Under the pieces are notes generated by a model. The model saw nothing but the letters and a program-made list of their open reading frames with translations, was not told where the DNA came from and searched no databases. DNA of 20,672 bases from Amphimedon queenslandica (lineage: Eukaryota > Porifera > Demospongiae > Haplosclerida > Niphatidae), in contig NW_003546249.1 of the NCBI RefSeq assembly GCF_000090795.2, positions 336,887-357,558 of the forward strand. The letters run 5' to 3'. A program made the translations under genes and the position numbers. Positions 1 through 8,408 of the stretch are shown here, piece by piece. Within the stretch, counting starts at the first letter, position 1; each line of letters starts with the position of its first letter.

Positions 1-1470
1 GAAAGCATTACAAGGTAAATAGAAAGTTAAATACATCATAATAAGAACCCAACTATGCACGCAAGGTGGTGAAACCAACTAAACAAATATTCTTTCAATT
101 GAACGCTTGTTAAAATGCTGGTGACTCTAATAATAGGGTTCTTCGTGCAACAAAAAGCAAACTTTACTTAAACATTTTCATTGAAAAAAATTCTAGTAAC
201 AAATATGGTCCGGCATCAAGTTAACTCACAGTTTTGTACAACTGAAGGTGACTGGACTCAGCCATAGTGGTGGCAAACAAGCAACAAGAGTGAATCTAAA
301 TGTCAGAAAACTTAAGTAACAAAGATGGATAAGGATAACTCACAGTAGGATAAAGCTCAAGCCAAGAGTCAAAACCCGAGAAAGAAGTATGGTCGATCTA
401 TGGCGTGGTCGATTGTGCGCATGTGTAGAACAAGCTGCTGCTGTTCAAAATGGAAGACAAAGGGTATATTTTACTAAAATGAGACGGCACTTCTTGCATG
501 CATGGGCAGCTTCAATTTAAAAAAACACAGGGAAAATTGTTCAGTATTTTTTTCATTCAAAATAGTTAACAAAAAAAGCAAATCAAATTACCACAGTACT
601 ACACCCTTGCATTTAATTGCTTCCTCTTCAATTCTTTTATATTATTTTCTATTATTTTTGGCCATGATCCTCCTCACATTGTTCACATTTATTTAATCTG
701 GTTTTGTTTTCATTTAAGGATTTTTTGACCAGCCTTTACATGATAACTTGTGTAAGACTTGTGTGTGCAAACATGTAATACTGAAAATTCTGATGGAAGA
801 TACAAGTCACAGCTGTCTTGTTTCAGCAAAAAACATGAAGTTAAGCTAAAATGCTATTTTACGTAACAAGTGATTTTATTCCTTTATCACTCGTATGTTC
901 GTGTATTTTGTATGTTGTAACATTTATTATACCTATTGATTCATGGCACCCTTTTTATTGGGTTGTATACATGTATGTATACCTGCCTATCCCTTTTTGC
1001 CCTTGCAATTACTTGTATATATATATATATACTAGCCTCTGCAAAAGACATGTAATTTTGCAATGACCTCTTAGTTTTGGTTTTATATTTGTTTTATTTG
1101 TGTTAATTATTATCATGGTTTATATCCTTTGATTTGTCTCCCGTCTCTTCCCTCCATTCTACTATTTTCTGCCTCCCTTAAAAGTAACATTATTTCTTTT
1201 TGTATTACCAATAGCAATTTTTGTGAGAAACAATAAATTAATTTTTACAATTTATCATGCATGAATTAAAATGAAACATACACAAGCACTCTTTGATGGT
1301 GGGAAATTTTTAATGTGCTTCTATTGCTATTATTTATTGTTTCTTTACCTGCAAAAACATAAGAATAAAATTAACACATTGTATAACATAATTATCATTT
1401 TTAAATTTTTGTAGGTAAAGATGCATGGTCTCTAAGGCAATATCAGCAAGGCAGAAATGGAAGTTTTCTG
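1..1470. other. AT-rich intergenic sequence, no recognised gene
   Basis: I find no recognisable protein, RNA gene or element in this stretch on either strand. The short ATG frames here (502-696, 851-1066) give hydrophobic peptides rich in F, L, I and Y, as expected from random AT-rich DNA. A pure (TA)8 run lies at 1016-1031. A small CpG-containing patch at about 361-500 includes TGCGCATG at 416-423, which resembles an NRF1 half-site, but nothing else supports a promoter. Confidence 0.6.
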
Positions 1471-1815
1471 ATTAAATTATTTAATTTAGAAGTAATTGTT
1501 TTAGTATTATCAGTACTTTTTAAATTATTTTATTGATTTTTTTATCTATTTTTATTAAACTTTTAAATAATTATTTATTTTAATTATTTATTTTTTTAAT
1601 TATTAACTTATTTCAATTATTAATTTATTTACCTATTTATTTATATTATTTTATTTATTTATATTCATTTATATTGATTTATTTTGATTTTATTTATTTA
1701 TGTCATAATTTTATTTATCTGTTTATTTATTTTAATTATTGATATCTTTATTAAAGTAATTAATGTAACAAATGACACATTTTTTATTTATAAAAGAATT
1801 TTAAATTTATTAATA
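1470..1815. repeat. AT-rich low-complexity tract (TTTATTTA-type)
   Basis: The + strand is almost pure A/T with irregular repetition of TTTATTTATTT and TTAATTATT, densest at about 1540-1740. The 65-codon frame at 1684-1881 is only the translation of this tract (I, F, L, Y) and is not a gene. Slippage-generated simple sequence is the simplest explanation. Confidence 0.8.
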
Positions 1816-1900
1816 ATGGTTAGCGTAGTTATTAATATTTATGAAGAGCTATACACTTCTGGAGTTCTGACACTACACTGATACTACAAATCAATAAAGG

Positions 1901-2160
1901 GGTGTTAAACACCTTTTGCATTAGAACAACACCAAGCTAGATCAATCCTACACACTAATAGTAAAGAGCACCCAAATTTGTTACACCCACAGGTGTATAC
2001 AGACACTTCCATTACAGCTTTCAACAAAACACCTCTTTTAACAGAGCAACATCTCTTACAATTAAACAAAACCAAGCTATGTTGATTCAACACCCCAATA
2101 GTAAACAACACCCAAGTTTGTGACACGCACGAGTGTACACCAACACTTCACTTTTAACAG
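1901..2160. repeat. Two diverged tandem copies of a ~140-bp unit
   Basis: The block starting ACCAAGCTA at 1931 recurs at 2071, a period of 140 bp. Both copies then share AATAGTAAA, CACCCAA, TTTGT, ACAC.CAC, TGTA and ACACTTC in the same order and spacing, with roughly one base in four changed. The first copy is preceded by a perfect 13-bp palindrome, GGTGTTAAACACC, at 1901-1913. The minus-strand frame through the block (1905-2126) is Cys-rich but has no recognised domain and is probably a by-product of the repeat. Confidence 0.65.
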
Positions 2161-2440
2161 TGTGACTACATACAATGGGGATGGTTACTAGTTAATATTC
2201 TAAATCCTACAGGTGACGAACAAAATAAAAAATATGAATAATGAGAGAAAGTTTGAGAGTGTGAATTTGTGTTGTATTTGATAAAAAGGAAATGGAATGA
2301 ATTCTTTCAATAACTTCAACTATAAGGAGCAGGCAAGACACTTAAAGATATTCTTTGCAAAGGCAGTCCTATACTGTATGACATAATAATAATTATTTTA
2401 ACATTAATGTCACTGTTTTATTATTTAAGTCTTGTAAGTG
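2161..2440. other. Unassigned sequence next to the gypsy 3' side
   Basis: I see no coding signal or structured repeat here. The 3' LTR of the minus-strand gypsy element would be expected near this place, but I could not match any segment to the sequence upstream of gag (8114-8340), so no LTR is called. Confidence 0.4.
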
Positions 2441-2479
2441 CTAGTAACTCAGAGAGTGTACAATCATCTTCCTTAATAC

Positions 2480-3040
2480 CATTCGGGACTAGCTGGCTCT
2501 TTCGGCCCAACTGTTAGAGTATGGTATGGTGAAGAGGTATTATGGCAAATATCAGAGAGAAAGAAGATTCAAACTCTTGAATTACAAGTGATGGGCATTG
2601 TCAGAGACAATAGTATTAGGCAAACCAAACAATGCAAAGAGCATTATCCATTAAGAGACAGCAGCTGATGCAGTAACTGCGAAATAATTTGATCCACTTA
2701 AGATGCATCTGCCAATATTACTAGCATAGCGTTATTCTTCTCAAAGGACCAGCTAAGTCCTTCGTGAAGGCAGCACAAAATACTGATGGCCATGACCAAG
2801 GTTGAATTGGCCTTAGGAGAATTATGATTTTCCTTGCAAGGACAACTCTATACAATCTCTTGATATTTGTATCAATATTAGGCCACCATGTACTCGATTG
2901 TACTTTAGCCTTTATTTCAGGGATGCGAAAATGACTTTCATGTAATTTATGAAGTAATTGTTGGCGAAATTTTTCATGTATAAAAACTTAAGAAGCCCAG
3001 ACATACACCCATCTTGCAGAGATAACTCATGTTGTCTATG
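2480..3040 (-). pseudogene. pol: Ty3/gypsy integrase relic (first family)
   Basis: Directly downstream of RNase H on the minus strand the zinc-binding region reads LHESHFRIPEIKAKVQSSTW and WWPNIDTNIKRL. The core follows: AFTKDLAGPL (first D, GAC 2757-2759), FGLPNTIVSDNA (second D, GAC 2600-2602), and SNSWAERAS (E, GAA 2501-2503). All three residues of the D,D-E triad survive, but each sits among frameshifts and stops, for example right after SDNAHHL. The Cys pair of the HHCC finger is not readable. The family matches the RT and gag relics at 5836-8113. The protein would have joined retrotransposon cDNA to host DNA. Confidence 0.8.
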
Positions 3041-3503
3041 CTAGGAAGGCTTAAGTGAGTCATTAGGATAGCTGATGCTTGACTTGATATAGGCTTTTGA
3101 CCACTTAGAAAAGACATTAGAGTCAGTTATTAAGGAAAAATGATGACCGTGCAAGTAAAAATGACATTTCCCAAAGCCATAAACACATGCCAGACTCTCC
3201 TTTTCTACTTGAATATACTTTCTTTCAGTACCATCAATCTCAGATTGGTTGTCCACTTGTCTGCACACACTATTCTGCAAGTGGGTTTGGGTATGCATTC
3301 ATTGTGACAACTTCTAAAAAATGCCCAGTCCACTTTTCATTAACCTTCATCAAAGACTTGTTTGGATCCTCTTCCACAAGGATTTTACCAAATGGCAAAT
3401 TTCTGACTCTATCGTTGTATGCTACAAAACTGTTCAGAGATTTACTAGATTGTATCAGCTTAATGGAGATGTTCATCGTGTATCTTAAGGTCACAGCACA
3501 CAC
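3041..3503 (-). pseudogene. pol: Ty3/gypsy RNase H relic (C-terminal part)
   Basis: The 85-codon frame 3298-3041 contains TERKYIQVEKESLACVYG and then FYLHGHHFSLITDSN, which match the conserved gypsy RNase H string '..ER.Y.QIEKEALAIV.G..KFH.YL.GR.F.L.TDH..'. The catalytic aspartate of TD is present (GAC at 3122-3124). Upstream, 3503-3270 holds a 77-codon frame that I cannot align to RNase H and that may be foreign or a diverged spacer. The short string TERKYIQ overlaps in content with the RNase H start at 5836-5960. The join between the two pieces is therefore not a simple continuation, and a second gypsy copy is possible. Confidence 0.8.
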
Positions 3504-3619
3504 AGAATACTTGATGCTAGGGGAGAGATAATACTAGTTCAAAAAAACTGAATGCACCTCAAGCCTAATTGGGTGAACTAGAATTGGAACTACTGAGTCA
3601 TGGTATAAGTGTTAGCATT

Positions 3620-4230
3620 AGGACTAATTGTCTTACCCTAAGGAGGCTTAGCTTGACAAGGAAAAAGAACATGTTGTATTAAATCAATCTGGAAAATAGC
3701 ACTAATTGTTCATGAATGAAATTAGTCACATTCATCCTGATATGGCAGTGTGGGTTGATGAAACTGGGTCCAATGGGCGTGAGTCCTTCTAAAGGTTTTG
3801 GATATCACTTAAGGGAATGTCATGTCAATTACACATTACAACACTGGCTTCACTTTTGCAACATGATCAACCAAAGGCATTGAAGATATTGATGTTATTG
3901 ATGCGACTTTCAATATATGTAGAGTCCTTTGCTAAATTTAGTGAAAGAAACATATTGCCTATCATGCAAGCATTTAATGGAAGCAACACTCGATCAATGA
4001 TAATGATCATATAGATAATATTACGAAACATGTTACCAGTATTGGGGCTTATGTTAGGTTTTTACCAGCGTACAGTCCTGACTTCATGTTATTGTAAGAG
4101 GTTTTTAGCGAAGTAATGTATTTTCTAAGAACAAATTAATTGTACTTAATAACAGTCAGTTTTATTACACATGCTGGTGACTGATTATTATGAATTTACA
4201 ATGAATTTTAGTCAAAACAATCATGTTTCG
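3620..4230 (+). pseudogene. Tc1/mariner-IS630-like transposase relic (DDE_3)
   Basis: Reading across frames, the + strand gives LRRLSLTRKK (end of the DNA-binding part), then PDMAVWVDETGSNGRESF with the first catalytic D (GAT 3757-3759), a 65-codon open piece (3817-4014) ending ILPIMQAFNGSNTRSM, and then D2 (GAT 4014-4016). The highly diagnostic GAYVRFLPAYSPDF follows, then EVFSEVMYFLR. In this family SPD is followed by N-P-I-E-E. Here the position of the first, catalytic E is a TAA stop (4095-4097). The spacing D2 to E is shorter than usual, suggesting a small deletion. The N-terminal helix-turn-helix is not readable and no terminal inverted repeats were found. The element lies inside the gypsy relic in the opposite orientation. 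Confidence 0.8.
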
Positions 4231-4303
4231 CTATGTATGTGCAATTGTTTATGTATTTTCATCAATATTATGCTGACAATTGTCATAAGTTACATGCATA
4301 AAA

Positions 4304-4546
4304 TTACTGATCTAACTCATCTAACAGCTTGAGAATTGATTCTCGTCAGGCCTGAAACTGACATTTAGTAACTGCACCACTAGCCCACATTCTGTGAAGG
4401 ACTTCAAAAGCTTGTCTAGCAACTCAATTTTATGTGCAGAAGAAATTTTTTCAGAAACCTTATCTGCAGAAGTTGCTGGTTTTGCACAATTTTCAGTTTT
4501 TGAAGCTTTAAGTGCTATAGCAAAAGCAGTTGCCATATCACTAACA
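4304..4546 (-). pseudogene. Unrecognised relic with SHOCT-like C-terminal helices
   Basis: The minus-strand frame from 4536 reads SEKISSAHKIELLDKLLKSF. After one frameshift it continues SGAVTKCQFQA.RESILKLL and ends at a TAA (4304-4306). The pattern of a helix, a short Gly turn with T..qF, and a second helix ending ILkLLdEL resembles the short C-terminal SHOCT-like hairpin module that ends many otherwise unrelated proteins. One stop lies inside it (after QFQA). I do not recognise the rest of the protein. It could belong to a transposon inserted in the gypsy element or be a captured host gene. Possible upstream parts lie at 4570-4700 and 5370-5790 on the same strand. Confidence 0.4.
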
Positions 4547-4946
4547 CTTTTTACCTTCTCTCAAGTTTATGTAGCCCGTCCTTTTCCACACTGAATCGAG
4601 GCTCATCATTACTATGATGTGTTTTTTTACACAGTGTCTTTGCCCAGAACCAGTACTGCCCCATATTGTATTCAGAGTTGTGCTAGATTGTATTTAACTT
4701 ATGAGTCTATTGATTTCTTTTTTCTTCTCTCTTTTCCTTCACTCTGAATTACCCTGCCTTGTAGTTTGTTTTAAAAGAGTTGTCAATATATTCATCAGAT
4801 TGACAATCACTGTCCAAAATGATGGGTTTAGCAGTGGAAAAACTCCATCACACAACAATATATCCCATTTGGTAACAATCTTGCTCAATTCTACTTTCGT
4901 GTCATTATTCTCTTTGAAGCATGTTCTTGTAGAGCCAGATGACATA
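4547..4946. other. Possible upstream part of the minus-strand relic
   Basis: On the minus strand 4700-4570 reads QYWFWAKTLCKKTHHSNDEP and RFSVEKDGLHKLERR, looks coding-like, and is followed by GAAGGTAAAAAG, a plausible 5' splice site. It may belong with the SHOCT-like fragment at 4304-4546. The frame 4972-4739 is open but overlaps the MITE end and has no recognised motif. I cannot assign a function. Confidence 0.25.
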
Positions 4947-5298
4947 CAGTAAAACCCCTCTAAGATGGACACCTATGGGCCAACCATCACTGTCCCTTTT
5001 ATAGAGGTATCCTTAAGTCGGAGTTTATCCCATGCTAATGAGACCAAAATCTGCCAATTACTTGAAGCGTGTTATTTAGAAAGTCCATTGAGTGGGCTGC
5101 CTTCGTCTACTGGAGGTTAATTTGTACACGTGTAGATACATGGGGACGATAAATCTTGTCTGTTATACAGAATAGATTGTTTCCGCTATACAGAGGTTTT
5201 TTATACAGTACCCAATGGCCTTATGACAGGACAAAAGCAACTGTACATTATAAAGAGGTGTCCGCTTATTTAGGGATTGTTTTAGACTGATTTGACTG
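4947..5298. mobile_element. 352-bp TA-flanked pogo/Tigger-like MITE
   Basis: The left end CAGTAAAACCCCTCTAAGATGGACACC and the right end, read inverted as CAGTCAAA then CCTAAATAAGCGGACACC, form an imperfect terminal inverted repeat. The right copy carries a short extra segment. TA dinucleotides flank both sides (4945-4946 and 5299-5300), as in Tc1/mariner-pogo elements. The CAGT.AAACC..CT..A...GGACACC consensus is typical of pogo-type non-autonomous elements. Internal echoes of TATA.AGAGGT..CC occur at about 4998-5012, 5187-5200 and 5249-5265. It has no coding capacity and would depend on a transposase elsewhere. It is inserted within sequence that already interrupts the gypsy relic. Confidence 0.75.
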
Positions 5299-5835
5299 TA
5301 TATCCAACTTAAAAGTCTATATCAAAATGCACTATTATCTTTCCTAGCTGCTTCAAAATTATTTCTTTTCACTGCATAATAGTTGCTATGGAAGAGATAG
5401 GTATGGTGATATATGCATTTACGTCTTTTGTCTTCATGGGGTTCACCATCCTAGTCATCAAATCTCATTTTTCAGCCTTTCCAGTTTTCATGGCCTCAGT
5501 TTGATGAGTAGTAGAACCAGAAGCCAGAGCTGATGGACCATACACTGGACTGGGCCATTTATAGTGACTTGTGGTTTGGCACCTAAAGATGTTAACACAG
5601 CAAGAGAAATCTGTTTCTCAGCGTCAGGAACCTAATCCAAAATTGCTGCGGCTGCTGTTGGGTTCACTAATTAGTAGTTAATTATGGAACGAATAGGGAG
5701 TTAAACCAAATTGTTTATTCCAGCCAGCAAATGTTGTCTCACTTCTTCATTCTTCTATATAAACCCTACCTCAAGGTGTTGCATCGGCTTTAGATTGGGT
5801 TGCCCTGCACCAAGCCTGAGACAACCATCCTGAAA
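5299..5835 (-). other. Weakly coding minus-strand sequence, unassigned
   Basis: Between the MITE and the gypsy RNase H piece, the minus strand has coding-like runs: RQHLLAGINNLV, LVNPTAAAAILD and PDAEKQISLAVLTSLGAKPQ (about 5750-5560), then YGPSALASGSTTHQTEAMKT (about 5550-5490). Stops and frame changes separate them. The composition (A, L, S, T, Q, K rather than F, I, N, Y) differs from random AT-rich translation. It may be the N-terminal part of the relic ending at 4304, with the MITE inserted between. No family is recognised. Confidence 0.3.
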
Positions 5836-6281
5836 TTGACAGTATCACTCTGAGTTTAAAATGTGAACTCAACTGGCCTCTCAGTACCATCTAGGAATCG
5901 GTGAGAATAGCTGCTCTAACTCTATACTGCAATACATCACATTCTCAGAGAAGAGGTAACGTGCTATAAAAGTGGAGACATTTATCATCAGTGTAAAGCT
6001 ATTGAGATAAGGTAAAGGCTACTTCGCCATCTGCTGACCAATTCCAAGTGACTTTATGACACAATAACACATAAAGTGGGGCTAATGTTACAGGCAAATG
6101 AGGCATGAAATGATTTTAATACGATAGTAGGCCCAGATATGGTTTATGTTCTATGATATTAGTAGGTGCAGGTGCTTCTTTAATTGCTGTAATATTCACA
6201 GTTGCAGGGTCAGTGCCATTTTATCAATTTAAAAAACACAATACAGACAGAAGTACAGTAAGTACACTTCTTTGTCTTTAA
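5836..6281 (-). pseudogene. pol: Ty3/gypsy RT thumb and RNase H N-terminus
   Basis: This is the continuation of RT on the far side of the MITE. The minus strand reads NGTDPATVNITAIKEAPAP, then YLGLLSY.NHFMPHLPVTLA and VTWNWSADGEVAF. This matches the thumb and connection of gypsy RT, which typically runs '..DKV.AI..APAP.., FLGL..YY.KF.., W.W...C..AF'. Next comes the RNase H start, with AILTDS and DGTERPVEF (about 5870-5900), interrupted by several stops. Homology fades at about 5836, where a different sequence begins. Together with 6871-7609 it defines a normal RT split by a later insertion. Confidence 0.75.
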
Positions 6282-6870
6282 AGGGTAACTGCAATGTATT
6301 TTTTGGTATTATTTTGTGATTACCAGACTCCCATTGTCCTAAAAAATTATTCATTGAGATATGAACCTTCAATACCATAAAAAATTTCACACCTTGCTTT
6401 CTGTCAATTTTCTATTGTTGGTGGGTGTGGCTAGACCTACAATGTTTGCAGAGAAATCTTTTCGTGTATATGGGGAAATGATCGTTTATGCAGCAGCAAG
6501 AAGTCTAAATTCTACTGGAATGTGTATGTTATTATTTATCTTTCTGTATTGTTTTCTTGTGGTTTCATGCTTAGAATAATGAAAGCTAATGATCCCAATA
6601 TTTAAATTTATGCTCATAGATTACAATGCATAAGAATAAAGGATCATTTTCCAATGTGAATGAATGAAATTAACTACAAACATTTCTATGTCTACGATTC
6701 ATGACATCATGTTTGGCCACACCACTGACAGGAAGTAAATTGGATGGAAACAAAAGTGCAATTTTTAAGGCTCATATCTATGAATATTTTTGTAGGACAA
6801 TGGCAGTTGGAACACAGGTGATCACAATGAGACCATAATAAAAACCTACAAAATAAATTTTACTTACCCT
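6282..6870. mobile_element. 589-bp MITE with long TIRs and TTAA target duplication
   Basis: The left end starts AGGGTAACTGCAATG and the right end, read inverted, starts AGGGTAAGTAAAATT. The inverted similarity continues inward through CCCATTGTCCTA / GCCATTGTCCTA, then GATATGA.CCTT, then a block reading C.T.CTGTCA...GGTG.GGC.A, so the imperfect TIRs reach roughly 150-190 bp. TTAA flanks both sides (6278-6281 and 6871-6874). The 72-codon frame inside it (6361-6579) is not gene-like. TTAA duplications are made by piggyBac and Kolobok-type transposases, and A-G-purine starts fit Kolobok better. It interrupts the RT of the minus-strand gypsy relic. Confidence 0.85.
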
Positions 6871-7609
6871 TTAAATGCAAACAAGCATCACTAAGGCAGA
6901 AAATACTTTCTCTAGAGTCTAAAAATGCTCACTGTAAGATTTGCTAGCTGCCAAAATATCATGTATTAAAACAGCTACATTTAGGAAGTCATGCACTGGA
7001 CTCTCCATTACTCATTGTAAAATTGCTTGTGTTGAGGATATCACATAAGGCAAGTAATTATAAGTAAAAGGCCCTTATGAGTATTGAAGGCAGTATAGCT
7101 CGAGCTACTGGTAAGCTTAGGACATGTCCAGTTAAGTATAGATATTGCTTCCAGAAAATGCTGCTAATAGATCATCTAATTGTTAATAGAATATGGCTCT
7201 AGTTAGGACACATTGTTAACAGTTGCACTATAATCACCATAGCTTCTTATCCTCACTTTATCACTCTTCAATACAGGCACAATAGGTGCTGCCCACTCTA
7301 AATATTGGATTGGGAAATAATTCCTAGGTCTAATAATCTTTGCGATTTCTCTTGCACTTTCTTATATTTGTATGGAACAGGATGAGGCTTGTAAACTAAG
7401 GAGTAACCTGACAATCATCATGTATGGCCTTTCAAATTCTTAAGCTGACCCAATTTATTAGCAAAGAGATTCTCAAAATTATGCCATAATATATCTATAA
7501 ATTCTTGACCTGTAACACCACGTACTTCATGCCAACCAAGCTTTACGTCAAATAACCACTTATGATCAAACAAATTATGTTCTTTCTCAGATACAATTTG
7601 TAAATGCAA
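6871..7609 (-). pseudogene. pol: Ty3/gypsy reverse transcriptase, linker, fingers and palm
   Basis: The 63-codon frame 7609-7418 is the linker before RT (ending NLFANKLGQLKNLKGHT). The reading then continues in other frames with VYKPHPVPYKYKKVQEKSQ, LEWAAPIVPVLKSD (about 7267-7308) and GDYSATVNNVS, which are the fingers motifs of gypsy RT. Motif A keeps its aspartate (LDMS, GAC at 7126-7128). The catalytic YxDD box of motif C reads L-I-H-D (6958-6969), so the tyrosine and the first aspartate are lost. The next helix (ASKSYSEHF.TLEKVFSAL) is still clear. The coding sequence stops at a TTAA (6871-6874) where a MITE is inserted and resumes beyond it at 6281. This RT would have been dead even without the insertion. 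Confidence 0.85.
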
Positions 7610-7800
7610 AACAACAGCTTATTTCTTGTAAACAACATTAATTTTACGTGTATTATACCCTATACTGTTAACAACTGTCCTGAATAGGTCCTTAAATGTT
7701 GTGATAATTCTTCTAAAACCTTAAAAGGAAAGTGTGATTTTATAAACAGATGAGCCAGTGTCTAGCTCCATCTTGACTAGGACATCATGAGAACATCGAC
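7610..7800 (-). pseudogene. Ty3/gypsy aspartic protease relic
   Basis: The minus-strand frame reads VLVKMELDTGSSVYKI. The active-site D-T-G triplet is intact at 7754-7762, and the following residues occupy the position of the protease flap. A frameshift follows, after which LEELSQHLRTYSGQLLTV continues the alignment to the fold, with a stop just beyond. The retropepsin would dimerise and cut the Gag-Pol polyprotein. It lies between the gag relic and the RT linker, as expected. The DTG in this order is what makes the call. The C-terminal half of the domain is poorly readable. Confidence 0.65.
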
Positions 7801-7815
7801 AATAATGACAAACAT

Positions 7816-8113
7816 GTGAGGCTTAGGAATACAAGTGTAAAATTCAGAACAATGCTATACTTTGTCACATGTCAAGTGCAAAATGATCCTCTATCTCCTG
7901 CTCTTCATATGCCTTATATGTTGGCATTTCAGGGACTAGCAAACACCTTAACATATTATGTGTCATGTCCAATGAAACTTAAGAAGGTTGCTTGCTTCTG
8001 GTCCTCTGTCATAATGCCATTCGCAATCCACTAGAAATTGATCGCTCAGTGTTTAGAATCCAGCCATCATGCTCAGAATTAAAAGGTCCAAGCTGTCCAT
8101 AAGATCCAGCCAT
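7816..8113 (-). pseudogene. gag: Ty3/gypsy gag (capsid) relic
   Basis: Reading begins at an ATG (complement of CAT, 8111-8113) with MAGSYGQLGPFNSEHDGWIL, a typical gag opening in this group (start, short hydrophobic stretch, then a W-containing helix). After a frameshift the frame continues with NGIMTEDQKQATFLSFIG, which matches the capsid helix normally reading '..DRKKALLLHYIG..', and then EMPTYKAYEEQEIEDHFAL. Stops and at least two frameshifts disrupt it. It ends next to a C/H-rich piece (HVCHYCRC, about 7800-7825) that may be the remnant of the nucleocapsid zinc knuckle. Gag would form the cytoplasmic virus-like particle of the retrotransposon. It is not functional here. Confidence 0.65.
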
Positions 8114-8408
8114 GATAAAGTAACTTTAGTGAGTTTACACTCCTTGTCGCCAAGGTGATGTTTACTACCTTCAATAATTCTATTAACTGCTAATGTGCTG
8201 TATTGGCACAACAGTTAACAGAACTATAATTATACTTTAGGTTAAAACAGAAAAAAGGAAGATTATAACTAGTCGCAACTAACATAATCACTATAATAAC
8301 AATAATAATAATAGTCGTAATATCTCTCAATTCTTAGTATTAAGTATGAATAATAATGACAATAACGATAATAATAACACAAACAATAATAGTTACAAGA
8401 ACAACAAA
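8114..8408. repeat. Gypsy 5' leader side and AAT/AAC-rich microsatellite
   Basis: 8114-8230 lies directly upstream of the gypsy gag start and should be its leader, but no primer-binding site or LTR end could be placed. 8285-8400 is degenerate trinucleotide sequence (AATAATAAT, AATAACGAT, AACAATAAT). Translated from the ATG at 8346 it gives a poly-Asn stretch that is an artefact in front of the LINE coding region. Confidence 0.6.

Larger units (their letters stand above)
2480..8113 (-). mobile_element. Ty3/gypsy LTR retrotransposon relic with nested insertions
   Basis: On the minus strand the order gag (8113-7816), aspartic protease (about 7785-7640), RT (7470-5900), RNase H (about 5960-5836, and again 3300-3041) and integrase (3040-2480) is the canonical Ty3/gypsy order. 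Individual motifs resemble the invertebrate family often annotated as K02A2.6-like or KRAB-A-domain-like. All parts have frameshifts and stops. Three other elements or relics lie inside it (3620-4230, 4304-5790 with its own MITE, 6282-6870). I infer one original element split by insertions, but the two RNase H pieces overlap slightly in what they encode, so two adjacent relics remain possible. No LTR or primer-binding site was identified. Confidence 0.8.

Noticed and set aside
190..350. Apparent repeat of AGTAACAAA.ATGG ... TAACTCACAGT
   Set aside because: Two short matches about 120 bp apart without further similarity. Too weak to call a duplication.
361..500. CpG-containing patch with an NRF1-like TGCGCATG and AAAATGGAAG
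   Set aside because: Half-site only, no downstream gene, and such short matches are expected by chance.
502..1066. Two short ATG frames with hydrophobic peptides
   Set aside because: Composition (F, L, I, Y) follows from AT-rich DNA. There is no motif, no Kozak-like context and no splice-supported extension.
1684..1881. 65-codon frame that could look like a membrane peptide
   Set aside because: It is the translation of a TTTATTTA low-complexity tract.
3187..3531. 114-codon plus-strand frame
   Set aside because: It is antisense to the clear gypsy RNase H reading on the minus strand and has no motif of its own.
4739..4972. 77-codon minus-strand frame
   Set aside because: It runs out of the pogo-like MITE end into unassigned DNA, so its start codon is created by the MITE. 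No recognised motif.
8346..8408. Poly-Asn N-terminus for the LINE protein
   Set aside because: It is a translated AAT/AAC microsatellite. The plausible family start is the ATG at 8409.
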